A DNA stretch of 64,000 nt from Clostridium saccharobutylicum DSM 13864 (GCF_000473995.1 NC_022571.1:4557416-4621415); one strand, 5' to 3'. Counted from the stretch's first letter, positions 28,306 to 39,053 are shown. The notes: generated by a model from the sequence alone, not told the origin. Numbers and translations: made by a program.

Positions 28306-28515
28306 AAAATTAAATACACGTTTATGAAGGAATCATTTGAAAACAAGCTGTTTAAAGCACTAAATGGGAGGCTATTCCGCTTCTACTTGTCCAATTGAAA
28401 ATTGGACCGTCCAGAAGCGTGTTAACCTCCCATTTAGGTGCATTAAGAATTTGATTGCATCCTAGTATTTTCTAGCAACATTTTCAACAGTCCGATGTAA
28501 TAAACGTGTATCTAA
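28306..28515. mobile_element. Q-like foldback element QF
   Basis: Terminal arms ATACACGTTTA and TAAACGTGTAT are perfectly complementary. Inside, GCACTAAATGGGAGG pairs with CCTCCCATTTAGGTGC (one bulge), CGCTTCTACTTG-type sequence pairs with CCAGAAGCG, and the apex TCCAATTGAAAATTGGA is perfect. The layout is that of Q, but the ends are not TATAGATAAACAAC, so it may be a sister family. A related left end occurs at about 47482 (TTTTATGAAACAGGCATTTG). It starts 39 bp after the amidase stop codon. Confidence 0.75.
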
Positions 28516-28554
28516 TTTCAGTTAATCATTGCATAATCAATTTTAAGTCTCATT

Positions 28555-29394
28555 TTATTTTAATGATTCTAATATTCCATCGCATAATCCTTGTGCTAAT
28601 TTATTTTGATAACTATCATCATTTAAAAGTTTGTCTTCCTGAGGGTTAGACATAAATCCCATTTCTACTAGTACAACTGGAACCTTTGACCAATTGAAAC
28701 CTGTCAAATCGTCTCTTTTTACAACACCTCTATTTTTCATCCCAACATCTGCTATCAACTTATCTAATATAGTTTGTCCGTATTTTTCACTTATTCCACT
28801 GATATCCTTAGCATATCCAATAGGTTGTGGAACTAACATTGATGCACCACTCGCACTACTGCTATCTGCCGAGTCACAATGTATTCTTATTTCTAAATTA
28901 GCATTATTTGAATTTCCTACTTCTGCTCTTTCTATATTTCCCGGACTATCACTATCTTGAGTTTTAGTCATAATAACTGTCACTTTATTTTGTTCCAATA
29001 AACTTTTTAATTTTAAAGCTACACTCATAGCTACAACATATTCAGGAGTTCCAGTAAAATCACCCTGCGCTCCACCTGGATCCTTTATTTTCATTACATC
29101 TGAATCTGGAGATAATTTCTCCATTCCCTTATTTCCATGAGATGAATGGCCTGGATCTATAACAACTACCTTTTTATTAACAACTGGTTCTGGTGCTTGT
29201 TTTTCTTCAATCGGAGCTTCTTGTTTGCTCGTATCTTCTTTCGCAGTTTGATCATTTTCATTTGATTGATTTTCATCTATGTCTTGCGAGCTTTTAGATT
29301 CATTTTGCTCAGGTTCGTTTTTAATTACAGTTCCACATCCGCTTAAAGATAATAGCATAACTAATAATAACGACCATGATATAAATTTTTTCAT
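28555..29394 (-). CDS. Lipoprotein N-acetylmuramoyl-L-alanine amidase
   Basis: A 279-residue secreted zinc amidase that cuts the bond between MurNAc and the peptide stem. The N-terminus is a lipoprotein signal with lipobox LSGC (cysteine about residue 20), then a charged, low-complexity linker (about 25-70). The catalytic Amidase_3 domain follows with VVIDPGHSSHGNKG, a glutamate in TPEYVVAMS, the histidine in EIRIHCDSADSS and VEMGFMSNPQ. Its ATG directly follows the stop codon of the zinc-ribbon gene, giving translational coupling. It should be anchored to the outer membrane face and act on peptidoglycan; there are no choline-binding repeats, unlike the autolysins at 55982 and 58364. Confidence 0.92.
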   Translation of the reverse strand: MKKFISWSLLLVMLLSLSGCGTVIKNEPEQNESKSSQDIDENQSNENDQTAKEDTSKQEAPIEEKQAPEPVVNKKVVVIDPGHSSHGNKGMEKLSPDSDVMKIKDPGGAQGDFTGTPEYVVAMSVALKLKSLLEQNKVTVIMTKTQDSDSPGNIERAEVGNSNNANLEIRIHCDSADSSSASGASMLVPQPIGYAKDISGISEKYGQTILDKLIADVGMKNRGVVKRDDLTGFNWSKVPVVLVEMGFMSNPQEDKLLNDDSYQNKLAQGLCDGILESLK

Positions 29395-30999
29395 CTACTT
29401 GTTCTCCCAGTTTTGTATAACTTTATAATTTGCTATTTCATATTGGTTCAATGCTGAATCGCTACCATCATAACTTGAATTAGGAGTATACCAGCTCTTT
29501 GAACTAAAATATTTTTTATATGTTTCATCAGTAAACACATATCCATGACGAGCAAAAATCTCATTTCTAGCAAGTGCTAATTCATCTTTAGTTTTTCCAC
29601 GTAAATCATCTTCCATAAGATATGTTTTATCACTATCTTTAAATATATAATCATTTGAACTTGTACCAGTTTTGCTAGTTTGTTTTCCACTTCCATTTAC
29701 TTCTGTTGGAGCTTTTCCATCATCATAAACCCTGTACCACTTAGAAACACCAGATTGACTTACTAAGCTTGAACTATTTGATAAAATTTCATATATTCCA
29801 TCATTGTTTACATCCTCTGGTTTTGTGTAATTATTTGCACCGATAGTTCCTTTAAGTTGTAATTTATCATCACTAACGCCATAAACACTTGTCCCTACAC
29901 TATTTCCACTATTTGCATTAGTTGAATAACTTACATATACACCTTTTTTGTCAGTATCATAATTATAAACACCTTGCATTTTTCCATTCCAAGCACTATT
30001 TATTACCTTAGTATCAACCAATTTATATTGTCCATTTTTACATTTATAAAGGTTTATTTTGATATCTGAATTATAAGAATAACTACCATTCTTTTTCAAC
30101 TCTATTATTTCATCAAAAGGATCACTATCAAAACTATCAAAACATATACTACTATTGTCCATTAATAAATTTTTAGTATTTTGGACAGGAGTATTTGTTA
30201 ATTTTGCAACAACATTTAACATTATATCTTCATAATTTTTATTTGACTTGAAGTCTCCCCCTAATTTATTTATTTCATTTAATTCATTAAATGCTTCTTG
30301 ATATTTTCCTTGACTACAAAGTTTATCTACTTTTTTCTCTTTTATTCCACTCGCGATATTTTGATAATCCCCTTGAGATATCATGCTTGATACTTTCTCA
30401 AGATCTTTCTCAGCTAAATCCACATCATCTTTTGCTATTTCAACAAGAGTATTTTTAAGTACATCTTTAGTATTACTTGAATCTAAAGCTTTAACAGCCT
30501 TGGTTGCATATTGGATTTTTTCTGTTTCATCAATTGAGTTATTGCATTTTGAAATATAATATGCTGCTTCAATTCTATTGAAAAATACTCCAATTAATAT
30601 AACTACAATCACAAGTACCCCTGCTATAACCTTTGGAACAATTCCTGATAAAAATTTATTTCTAGGTTTCTTAGGATGTGCTACATTATTATAACTAGGT
30701 TGATTATAATCAGAGTACTCATCTAGCCTTTGAACAGGAATTTCTTGTGTTTTACTTAAATCTTGTGCATTAGGTTCTTCTTTTTCAATCAACTTCGATT
30801 TCTTACTATGTTCTCCGTTTTGTAAATCAATAGTAGAATGATTATTTTTTTCTACGCTATCATTTATATCAATTTTATCTAAAGCCTCTGTAAATTGTTT
30901 TTCTTTTTTATCAATATTATTATTAACTAAATTACCACATTTCTTACAAAACTTTGTATCCTTATCCATAGGGGCTCCACACTTAGTACAAAACTTCAT
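29395..30999 (-). CDS. Zinc-ribbon membrane protein with YARHG domain
   Basis: A 534-residue protein. Residues 1-25 form a CxxC...CxxC zinc ribbon (FCTKCGAPMDKDTKFCKKCG), then a polar linker, one membrane segment near residue 125-145 (VIAGVLVIVVILIGVFF) and a large extracytoplasmic part. Its C-terminus contains a YARHG domain (LARNEIFARHGYVFTDE then a WYTP motif), typical of surface proteins. GAGGTGAG precedes the ATG. It is in one operon with the lipoprotein amidase downstream and two other zinc-ribbon proteins upstream. A role in sensing or maintaining the cell wall is a context inference. Confidence 0.8.
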   Translation of the reverse strand: MKFCTKCGAPMDKDTKFCKKCGNLVNNNIDKKEKQFTEALDKIDINDSVEKNNHSTIDLQNGEHSKKSKLIEKEEPNAQDLSKTQEIPVQRLDEYSDYNQPSYNNVAHPKKPRNKFLSGIVPKVIAGVLVIVVILIGVFFNRIEAAYYISKCNNSIDETEKIQYATKAVKALDSSNTKDVLKNTLVEIAKDDVDLAEKDLEKVSSMISQGDYQNIASGIKEKKVDKLCSQGKYQEAFNELNEINKLGGDFKSNKNYEDIMLNVVAKLTNTPVQNTKNLLMDNSSICFDSFDSDPFDEIIELKKNGSYSYNSDIKINLYKCKNGQYKLVDTKVINSAWNGKMQGVYNYDTDKKGVYVSYSTNANSGNSVGTSVYGVSDDKLQLKGTIGANNYTKPEDVNNDGIYEILSNSSSLVSQSGVSKWYRVYDDGKAPTEVNGSGKQTSKTGTSSNDYIFKDSDKTYLMEDDLRGKTKDELALARNEIFARHGYVFTDETYKKYFSSKSWYTPNSSYDGSDSALNQYEIANYKVIQNWENK

Positions 31000-31029
31000 T
31001 ATCTCACCTCTTCATAAATATTTATAATT

Positions 31030-32037
31030 TTATTTACTTCCTAACTTGTCTATATTCTTTATAGAATATACCTTAAATCCCGTACTAGTTTTATTTAAAA
31101 CATACACAGTTCTAAAGTCAGTATATACAGACTTATTTTCTTTATTATAAGATATATGGAACTTTTCATAATTCGTAACTTCATATTGTTGATCGCTTAT
31201 TTTATTAATTTTTTCAATTTTATAATCAATTAAATCTTCATTTATTCCTTGTTCTGAATAACTCTTAACAGTATTAGTGAAGTCATTCATTAAGCCGCCA
31301 CTTAAATCTATAGCATCTCTAACATAATAAGTATCTTTTGAATTAACCATTCTTATATATGATTTTTCATAATTATCAATTGCTTGTTTTATTGGTACTT
31401 CATTATTATCATAAGTATTAACTACATTGCCATTAGTAGAACTATTGGATGATGTAGTAGAATCGTTAGATTTTTTTGATGCTGTATAATTTCCATCAGC
31501 TACAACTTCATGATTATCTTCTGAATAAGAAACTTTTATATTTCTATCTCCAGAATTGGATTCATCTGAAGTTTTATAGCTAATCTTATAATCATTTCCT
31601 TCTAACTCCATATCAAGCTTTAAATTCTTTTGAAAAGTATCATTTTCTTTTAAAGTAAAGTTCTTCACATCAAGACTTTTTGAATAATTATTAGCTTTAA
31701 TTGATACTACTATATTAGGATAATTTGTTATATCTACATTAGTAATTTCTATGCTTTCTTTAAGTTTTTCTTTTTGATCTAGTGTTACTTTAGCAAATAT
31801 TCCGCCTGATACTGCAATAACTAATAACGCAAAAACTATTACCGCTACAATTATTTTATTTTTTTTCTTTTTAGGATCTTTATATTGAATAAAATCTTCT
31901 TCATAATCATCATTCACAGAGCTGACATCATCATATTCATCCTCTACTGAACTAAATGAATTAATTGGTGTTCCGCAATTTGGACAAAATTTAGCATTAT
32001 TGCTTATTTCTTTGCCGCATTGTTTGCAATAATTCAT
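31030..32037 (-). CDS. Zinc-ribbon membrane protein, TcaA-like
   Basis: A 335-residue protein with an N-terminal zinc ribbon (YCKQCGKEISNNAKFCPNCG), an acidic linker, one membrane segment (about residues 61-82, IIVAVIVFALLVIAVSGGIF), a beta-rich extracytoplasmic segment and a C-terminal NTF2-like domain beginning PIKQAIDNYEKSYIRMVNSK. This order is that of TcaA-type wall-associated proteins linked to glycopeptide response in staphylococci (family knowledge). GGAGG precedes the start. The next gene begins 30 bp later. Confidence 0.75.
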   Translation of the reverse strand: MNYCKQCGKEISNNAKFCPNCGTPINSFSSVEDEYDDVSSVNDDYEEDFIQYKDPKKKKNKIIVAVIVFALLVIAVSGGIFAKVTLDQKEKLKESIEITNVDITNYPNIVVSIKANNYSKSLDVKNFTLKENDTFQKNLKLDMELEGNDYKISYKTSDESNSGDRNIKVSYSEDNHEVVADGNYTASKKSNDSTTSSNSSTNGNVVNTYDNNEVPIKQAIDNYEKSYIRMVNSKDTYYVRDAIDLSGGLMNDFTNTVKSYSEQGINEDLIDYKIEKINKISDQQYEVTNYEKFHISYNKENKSVYTDFRTVYVLNKTSTGFKVYSIKNIDKLGSK

Positions 32038-32063
32038 AAACTATTCCTCCACATAATTATATT

Positions 32064-32085
32064 AGGCACATGAAACTAATTACTA
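32064..32085. repeat. P terminal-repeat fragment
   Basis: GGCACATGAAACTAATTACT matches the left P end at its first 11 bases. It lies in the 63-bp gap between two zinc-ribbon genes; no right end is seen. Confidence 0.5.
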
Positions 32086-32100
32086 TTCTTATTTTTTACA

Positions 32101-32952
32101 TTATAAGAATTGTTTTATTGAATTAACGTTATTTACAATTGTCATAATAGAAGATTGTATTTCTTGTACAACTAATATTGATAATACAGCTGAAATTACT
32201 AAAAATAATATTGCCATTAAAGTAAATACTTTATCATTTTTTTCATCACTAATTTGTCTAATACCACTATATAAAGTAATAAACGATAATATATATCCTG
32301 AAGTAATTACAAATGCTCCAAAAACAATACTTATAAGTGTTGCTAAAGATCCTAAAGCTATCGATATTACTAATGGAATGTATGATGAAGTTGATATAAA
32401 AAATACATCTGTTAATTGTATTTTATTTTTTAATATTGTTGCATTAAGTATCGCTAAAATTATAGCCGTTGCAATCATCATTATTATTAGATGACCAAAT
32501 CCTGTTAAAAATATTTCTTTATTGTCAATCATAGCATTAATTTTACTTTTTACGTCTGCCATTTGATTAGACATAAGCATTTCTTTTGTTGCCTGTGCAG
32601 CTTCTTGTTTTGAAAGTATTCCAACATCCGCTAGCATATCAGGTACCTTTCTTATCATTCCAAAAAGAGAATTAATTAAAGCAGAACTATATATTATATT
32701 AAATAATCCATTTATTATAGATAATCCAAAAAATAAAGCAACTGATGTTTTTACCAAATCCTCACCTTGTAATTCAGTAAAGAATGATACTGGCTTAACA
32801 AAATAGATTTTTAATAATTTCATTAGAACACTATCGTTTAATTTACTTGATATAATTACTTTTTCAGGTTTTGCGCCCTCTACCGGTTGTCCACAATTTC
32901 CACAAAACCTATCTCCATTTAATATTTCATTACCGCAATTTTTACAAAACAT
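32101..32952 (-). CDS. Zinc-ribbon Yip1-like multi-pass membrane protein
   Basis: A 283-residue protein with an N-terminal zinc ribbon (FCKNCGNEILNGDRFCGNCG) followed by about five hydrophobic segments from residue 65 on, a layout found in YIP1-like or DUF-type membrane proteins. AGGGGGAA lies before the ATG. It is the first gene of the four-gene zinc-ribbon/amidase operon. Function unknown. Confidence 0.75.
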   Translation of the reverse strand: MFCKNCGNEILNGDRFCGNCGQPVEGAKPEKVIISSKLNDSVLMKLLKIYFVKPVSFFTELQGEDLVKTSVALFFGLSIINGLFNIIYSSALINSLFGMIRKVPDMLADVGILSKQEAAQATKEMLMSNQMADVKSKINAMIDNKEIFLTGFGHLIIMMIATAIILAILNATILKNKIQLTDVFFISTSSYIPLVISIALGSLATLISIVFGAFVITSGYILSFITLYSGIRQISDEKNDKVFTLMAILFLVISAVLSILVVQEIQSSIMTIVNNVNSIKQFL

Positions 32953-33135
32953 TATTATTCCCCCTAGTCTTATTAGTAATTTGGCATATAAAAAACTAAC
33001 TTGTTATTTTTATATGTTTTACCAACATTATTATAATCGTACTAATTATATCATCTAAACCATTAATACAGCAATTACATTAATATTTGCACAAAAAATT
33101 TATATTGCAAAAACTCAGAAATTTTTTTCAAATAA

Positions 33136-33203
33136 TAAAAGGTAAATTATTACTACTTTATTTTTTTGCTTAATCCCATTGGTTAAGCAAAAAGTTACCT
33201 TTC
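33136..33203. terminator. Nested inverted repeat after the RpiR gene
   Basis: AAAGGTAA at 33138 pairs with TTACCTTT just before the stop codon at 33204, and inside it TTGCTTAA pairs with TTAAGCAA. On the minus strand the outer stem is followed by an AT-rich stretch without a clean T-run, so termination is probable but not certain. Confidence 0.45.
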
Positions 33204-33935
33204 TTAATCATTTATAAATTTATTATGTAACCTTTTACCTATATTTTCTATTATATAAAGTACTGGTATTTGTGTTGTTATATCACTGATTCCTATTTTT
33301 TCTTGTTGCACATAATATGATATATTTAAATCTGATATCTTAGATATTGTACACTTTTCACTATTTGTTATACTTGCAATTACACATTTTTCTCTTTTTA
33401 AATTACTTATATGTTCAACAACTGACATAGTTTCTCCAGAGACTGATATTACTATAACAACACAACTTTCATATGCTTTATAATTAGTTGGAAAATACGG
33501 ATCATCAATATACATAGCAATCTTGCCTATTGATGAAAAATATCTCGCAGCATATTTGCATAGTATACCAGATGTCCCCGCCCCTAAAAATACAAGGTTA
33601 TTCGTTTCTTTTATTTGTTCACAAATCTTATCCATTTTTTCTTCAAACTCATCATTATCTAACTTTTTAAGAAGATCTATTATTAATGAAGTGTCATTGT
33701 TTACTTTTTTATCTTCATTTTTTTCAATATACATTTTTAATTTCAATTTAAATTCTGAATACCCTTCACAATCTAATTTCTTACAAAATCTTAATATAGT
33801 AGTGGTTGATACATGTGCCTCATCTGCCAATTCTCTAATTCTCATGTAAACTACTTTTTCACAATTCTTCATTATATATCTGTATAGCGATAATTCTAAA
33901 TCATTCAAACTTTGGATTATTTCATAATTAAACAT
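33204..33935 (-). CDS. MurR/RpiR-family transcriptional regulator
   Basis: A 243-residue regulator: an N-terminal HTH_6 domain (about 1-75, with MRIRELADEAHVSTTTILRF and CKKLDCEGYSEFKLKL) and a C-terminal SIS phosphosugar-binding domain (about 105-235, with NLVFLGAGTSGILCKYAARY and VIVISVSGETMSVVEHI). Such proteins sense phosphosugars. No PTS operon is adjacent; the nearest sugar genes are SemiSWEET and the phospho-beta-glucosidase 1.6 kb upstream, separated by an unknown gene. The target is therefore unclear. It resembles the two RpiR genes at 60864 and 61594. Confidence 0.9.
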   Translation of the reverse strand: MFNYEIIQSLNDLELSLYRYIMKNCEKVVYMRIRELADEAHVSTTTILRFCKKLDCEGYSEFKLKLKMYIEKNEDKKVNNDTSLIIDLLKKLDNDEFEEKMDKICEQIKETNNLVFLGAGTSGILCKYAARYFSSIGKIAMYIDDPYFPTNYKAYESCVVIVISVSGETMSVVEHISNLKREKCVIASITNSEKCTISKISDLNISYYVQQEKIGISDITTQIPVLYIIENIGKRLHNKFIND

Positions 33936-34003
33936 ATACTAATCAACTCCTAGCTCCATAAATATATTTATTCTATATAATATAATTCAATCACATCTTC
34001 TTA

Positions 34004-34038
34004 AAAAAAAGAAGCTTCTGTATTAAAATCAGAAGCTA
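34004..34038 (-). terminator. Intrinsic terminator of the gene at 34104
   Basis: On the minus strand AGCTTCTG pairs with CAGAAGCT and is followed by TCTTTTTTTT. Confidence 0.8.
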
Positions 34039-34103
34039 GTTTATCCAGATTGCTTATGAATTCAGAATTACTTAACATTTTTTAGCACCTGGATCTGTTA
34101 TAT

Positions 34104-35147
34104 TTATAAATTTATTTTAACATTTCTATATTTCCTTGAATGTTCAACTTGCATAAGCTTGCAGTTATATTTTAAGTCTTCTAAAGAATGTCCTTTTAGC
34201 GTCCATAGTGGATAATAGATTCTCGCCCTATCTACTAATTCTTCTATGATCTTTCTCCCTTGCTCACCCATTCTTCTTGTCTTATTCCTTATAAATTCAC
34301 TTATCTCTTTACTTGACATATCATTTTTAATCATAGTTATTATGTACTCCAAGCATTTTAAAGTAATTTCTGATGATTTAAACTGCCTTTTTAATACAAT
34401 ATATATTTCTTTTTCAATACAATCCAACTTACCATCACCCATATTTTTAAGCTGATCTCTATCATAATATTTATAATTTATATTTGGTTTTGTTGATATT
34501 TTTTCATTAAGAGTTCTCATATCAATAATTTTTATATTACAATAATTTAATTTGTAATCACTATAATATAAATTATATCTGTCATTATATCTCCATAAGT
34601 TTTTAATAGCTTCATGTACTTTATATTCCATATTGAAATCTTGAGCAATATAATCTAATAATAAATCTTGTGGTATAACTCCATATATATCTAATAAATT
34701 CTTAAACAATTCTATAAGTTTCTGATTTTCCTTTGAATGTTCAATAACTTCAACTTTGCAAAGCCTTAACTTTATTTTCTCTCTTATTTCAAATGAAATT
34801 GATACCTTTCTCTCAGTAAAATCATAGTATGAGTATATTAGCCCTAGGTATTCTAATGATTTTATAACTTCTTCTCTCATATTATGCTTTTCATTCAATA
34901 ATAATGTATAATTACTGTCACATATTTTTTTTATAAAATTATATTCTTCGTACGTAATAAAATTGTCTATTATCACTGAAATATTATTTTTAATATAAAA
35001 TGATATACTTTCTACAAAATCTTCTTTTCTCTTTCCATGTACATGTATTTCAAAAACTTTAGTCAATTCCTTCAAGTGGCTTAACTTCATTGAATATATA
35101 ATATTTTTAATCGATTTGCTTTCATAATTCCTTTTCATTACTATCAT
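34104..35147 (-). CDS. Uncharacterised 347-residue protein
   Basis: I do not recognise this family. The protein is rich in Lys, Ile, Tyr and Glu, with no signal peptide and no convincing membrane segment. The N-terminus (SIKNIIYSMKLSHLKELTKV then EIHVHGKRKEDFVESISFYI) resembles a small helical SAP-like or Rho-N-like nucleic-acid-binding module, which is only a suggestion. The C-terminal third is helical (MSSKEISEFIRNKTRRMGEQ) and ends in a basic tail. The RBS is weak (AAGTTGG) and both ATG codons, at 35147 and 35138, are possible. It has its own terminator and is probably monocistronic. Confidence 0.7.
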   Translation of the reverse strand: MIVMKRNYESKSIKNIIYSMKLSHLKELTKVFEIHVHGKRKEDFVESISFYIKNNISVIIDNFITYEEYNFIKKICDSNYTLLLNEKHNMREEVIKSLEYLGLIYSYYDFTERKVSISFEIREKIKLRLCKVEVIEHSKENQKLIELFKNLLDIYGVIPQDLLLDYIAQDFNMEYKVHEAIKNLWRYNDRYNLYYSDYKLNYCNIKIIDMRTLNEKISTKPNINYKYYDRDQLKNMGDGKLDCIEKEIYIVLKRQFKSSEITLKCLEYIITMIKNDMSSKEISEFIRNKTRRMGEQGRKIIEELVDRARIYYPLWTLKGHSLEDLKYNCKLMQVEHSRKYRNVKINL

Positions 35148-35482
35148 CCAACTTCTTTATAATATTGATATCGATCACCTTATCTTCACTTGTGAATTAC
35201 ATAAATAGCATTATATATTGGTCTAACCAATTATTGATAATATATCACATATTTTTTAACAGTACAACCATATATATTCCAATTATGTTGCTTTTAACTA
35301 TAGTCCATTAGATTTTCAAAAATCAGTTACTCATATAAAGTTTACCTATATTAAAATATAAAAAGCTTGTTGCATAATTATGGAATAAAGTAACTAGATC
35401 TATTTAAGTGCGCTTAAAAATCAGAAATCTTTAAATAATTGATGTGGAATTTTAAATATTTGCAAATTCACTGGTTTAAACC
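35148..35482. other. Intergenic region with possible insertion-sequence scar
   Basis: No gene. It contains the probable promoter of the 347-residue protein and AT-rich sequence. Beyond the terminator, the segment at 35518-35535 reads (reverse complement) AAAGGGAGTGTCGCAAAATG, which looks like the end of a transposon, but no transposase remains. Confidence 0.3.
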
Positions 35483-35501
35483 AAAAAGGAGCATCGCTCC
35501 T
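35483..35501 (-). terminator. Intrinsic terminator of the bglA-SemiSWEET operon
   Basis: On the minus strand AGGAGC pairs with GCTCCT around GAT and is followed by TTTTT, 58 bp after the SemiSWEET stop codon. Confidence 0.75.
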
Positions 35502-35558
35502 GATTAAAATTTAATCATTTTGCGACACTCCCTTTACATTATTTAAAATTATGAGCTA

Positions 35559-35813
35559 TTAATTACTAGATTTTTTTATTGAATGTACCTTATAACAAAG
35601 TACTACTATTGCAAGTATAAATGTAATTGTATTAGATACTAATATTGCCATATCTCCAATCATATATCCATATATAGACCAAAGAAATACTCCTAAAACA
35701 AACATCGCATACATTAACAATGATATTCCTTCTGTATTTTTAGTTTTTATAACTTTAAATGCTTGTGGTAAAAATGATAATGTAGTTAACAGTGCAGCAA
35801 TATTTCCTATCAT
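35559..35813 (-). CDS. SemiSWEET sugar transporter
   Basis: An 84-residue three-helix membrane protein. The PQ-loop motif is intact in TLSFLPQAFKVIKTKNTEGI, followed by SLLMYAMFVLGVFLWSIYGY and a third helix, which is the bacterial SemiSWEET pattern. It functions as a dimer and lets sugars equilibrate across the membrane without energy input. It follows the phospho-beta-glucosidase gene by 38 bp and shares its terminator. GGAG precedes the ATG. What it moves in this setting (glucose released from cytoplasmic hydrolysis, or an incoming sugar) is open. Confidence 0.92.
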   Translation of the reverse strand: MIGNIAALLTTLSFLPQAFKVIKTKNTEGISLLMYAMFVLGVFLWSIYGYMIGDMAILVSNTITFILAIVVLCYKVHSIKKSSN

Positions 35814-35851
35814 AACTCTTCTCCTTAATTAAGTCACAATCAGAAATGTGC

Positions 35852-37285
<1,434 letters not shown>

Positions 37286-37420
37286 TTATTTTTACAAATT
37301 CATCTTACATATAGTGAAAATAAATCAAATTAACTACATTATTCTTTTCATGATTTTAATATATCACTATGAAAAAGATATTTGTACATTCTTGAAGATT
37401 TAGTGACATATGAAACATTC

Positions 37421-37453
37421 TTGTTATCTGTTTTTTTAAAAAACAGCTTGTTT
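37421..37453. promoter_or_regulatory. Inverted repeat upstream of the phospho-beta-glucosidase gene
   Basis: CTGTTTTTTT and AAAAAACAG form a hairpin-capable palindrome, extended by CTTGTT and an imperfect partner, about 160 bp upstream of the start. It could be an operator or an upstream terminator; no RAT antiterminator sequence is recognisable. Confidence 0.35.
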
Positions 37454-37550
37454 TATTTATACAATATTAAACATAATAATCATGGTATAATATCATAAAT
37501 AAATATAAATTATAGTGTGAACAAGCTATCAGAATCACCAAACTTGAAAA

Positions 37551-37760
37551 TATATCTTATTTTAGAAAGAAATGGTGCTCTTTTGTGAAGTGTTACATTG
37601 AGAAAAAGACTGTAGAATTTCTTCAACAGAAGTTGTTCCATTCCCGCATGTCCTTAACTTGCTTAAGGAGCATGCAGGAATGGATACAACCTCTATTGTT
37701 AGAAATTTACAGTCTTTTTCTCTAGTAACCGTAACAAATAGAGCACAATTTCTTTCGGTT
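37551..37760 (-). mobile_element. Q-family foldback element QG
   Basis: Outer arm GAAAGAAATGGTGCTCTTTTG pairs with CAAATAGAGCACAATTTCTTTC (two mismatches). Second arm GAGAAAAAGACTGTA is perfectly complementary to TACAGTCTTTTTCTC. The apex is TCCTTAACTTGCTTAAGGA. The arms are of the same type as QB and QD. The element ends directly at the stop codon of the HAD gene (37763). Confidence 0.88.
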
Positions 37761-37762
37761 AG

Positions 37763-38629
37763 TTATATTTCCAAATTCAATACCTTGTAAATAGCTTTCG
37801 CTACTCCTGCATTATCATTTGTATCTGTTATATGTTTTGCTACTTTTTTTATTTCAGGCATAGCATTTTCCATAGCAAAAGATACCGGAAATTCAGTAAA
37901 CATAGAATAATCATTAAAACTATCACCAATTACCATAACTTCATCTTTTTCTATTCCCATTTTTTGTGCAACTTTAGCTAATATAAGCCCCTTTTGCGCA
38001 TTTACATTATTTATTTCTATATTTTTAGTAAATGTTGATGAAATGGCTAAACCTTTAACACTTTCTAATTTATTTTTTACTTCTATGGTAGTTTCTTCAT
38101 TATTATAAAAAGCAACAAACTTTCCTATTTTAATGTCACTATTTAAAAATTTCTTTATATCAGTTATGTAATTTAAACCAGTAAAATGTGAATGTTGTTT
38201 TGCAATTATAATAGCTTCTTCAAAACTTGTTCCAGGGTTAAATGCTTGAACTCTATATGCAATTTGTATTAAAGCTTTTTCCTTAGTATCAATAGTGTAT
38301 AATCCTTTATTAGTATATATCTCTGCTGAAACTTCATTACTTTCTATCATGTCAAAAATCTCAACCGCCTTATTTTTATCAATATCTATGCTTTCTAATA
38401 CATTTCCATCCTCATCACGATATTCCGCCCCATTCATAACTACGCATTCACATTTAATTCCATACTCTTTAAGAAATGGTTCTACATCACTATATATTCT
38501 TCCTGTAGCAATCGCAAAATGTACTCCCATTTCTTGTGCTTTTTTAATTGCTTCTAAGTTTTCTTTTGAAATTTTATGGTCACTATTAAGCAGTGTACCA
38601 TCCATATCTGATGCAATAAGTTTTATCAT
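37763..38629 (-). CDS. Cof-type HAD-superfamily phosphatase
   Basis: A 288-residue sugar-phosphate or cofactor phosphatase of the HAD-IIB (Cof) group. Motif I is MIKLIASDMDGTLLNSDH with the nucleophile aspartate, motif II is FAIATGR, and motifs III/IV are GLILAKVAQKMGI (lysine) with VMVIGDSFNDYSMF. A cap domain lies between about residues 85 and 190. I chose the ATG at 38629, eight bases after GGAGG. QG directly follows the stop codon and P8 lies upstream. Substrate unknown. Confidence 0.92.
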   Translation of the reverse strand: MIKLIASDMDGTLLNSDHKISKENLEAIKKAQEMGVHFAIATGRIYSDVEPFLKEYGIKCECVVMNGAEYRDEDGNVLESIDIDKNKAVEIFDMIESNEVSAEIYTNKGLYTIDTKEKALIQIAYRVQAFNPGTSFEEAIIIAKQHSHFTGLNYITDIKKFLNSDIKIGKFVAFYNNEETTIEVKNKLESVKGLAISSTFTKNIEINNVNAQKGLILAKVAQKMGIEKDEVMVIGDSFNDYSMFTEFPVSFAMENAMPEIKKVAKHITDTNDNAGVAKAIYKVLNLEI

Positions 38630-38734
38630 TATCATTCCCTCCACCTATATTCAATTTTTTGTTTCATTATATATGTTAACTTAATCATCTAGCATATATA
38701 ATATACTACTATAGTTTTACAATAATATTATTTA

Positions 38735-38887
38735 GGCACATGAAAGAAAATAACAAGTCCAAAATACCCTGATTGCATAAGGCAAGGAAGTGGATTTGTC
38801 TCATAGCGGGCTATTAGACAAATCCACTGACGCAGCATGATGAAAAATAGACTTGGCAGATGGACTTGTTATTTTTTTGAATGTGCC
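38735..38887. mobile_element. P-family repeat P8 (153 bp)
   Basis: Left end GGCACATGAAAGAAAATAAC, right end GACTTGTTATTTTTTTGAAT then GTGCC. The internal hairpin arms GTGGATTTGTCT and AGACAAATCCAC flank CATAGCGGGCTATT, and then CTGACGCAGCATGATG. It is a close relative of P13 and P14 in the opposite orientation. Confidence 0.92.
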
Positions 38888-38925
38888 TTAGTACAAATAT
38901 ATATATTTTTATTATATATCATAAT

Positions 38926-38964
38926 AAAAAAATAAGGCTAAAAAGTTTTACTTGAGCCTTATTT
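38926..38964 (-). terminator. Intrinsic terminator of the PAS-GGDEF gene
   Basis: On the minus strand AAATAAGGCT pairs with AGCCTTATTT and a T-run follows, about 90 bp beyond the stop codon. Confidence 0.75.
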
Positions 38965-39053
38965 TCCTTAACAATCAATTCATCTTTACGTTTTACAAAT
39001 TGTTCAATTAATTCAATAGTATAACTTGTTTGTCTACCAATTCTACTAGCTTT

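Noticed and set aside
35383..35540. Complete insertion sequence near the SemiSWEET gene
   Set aside because: Only one possible transposon-like end is seen; there is no transposase or second end, so it is noted only as a possible scar.
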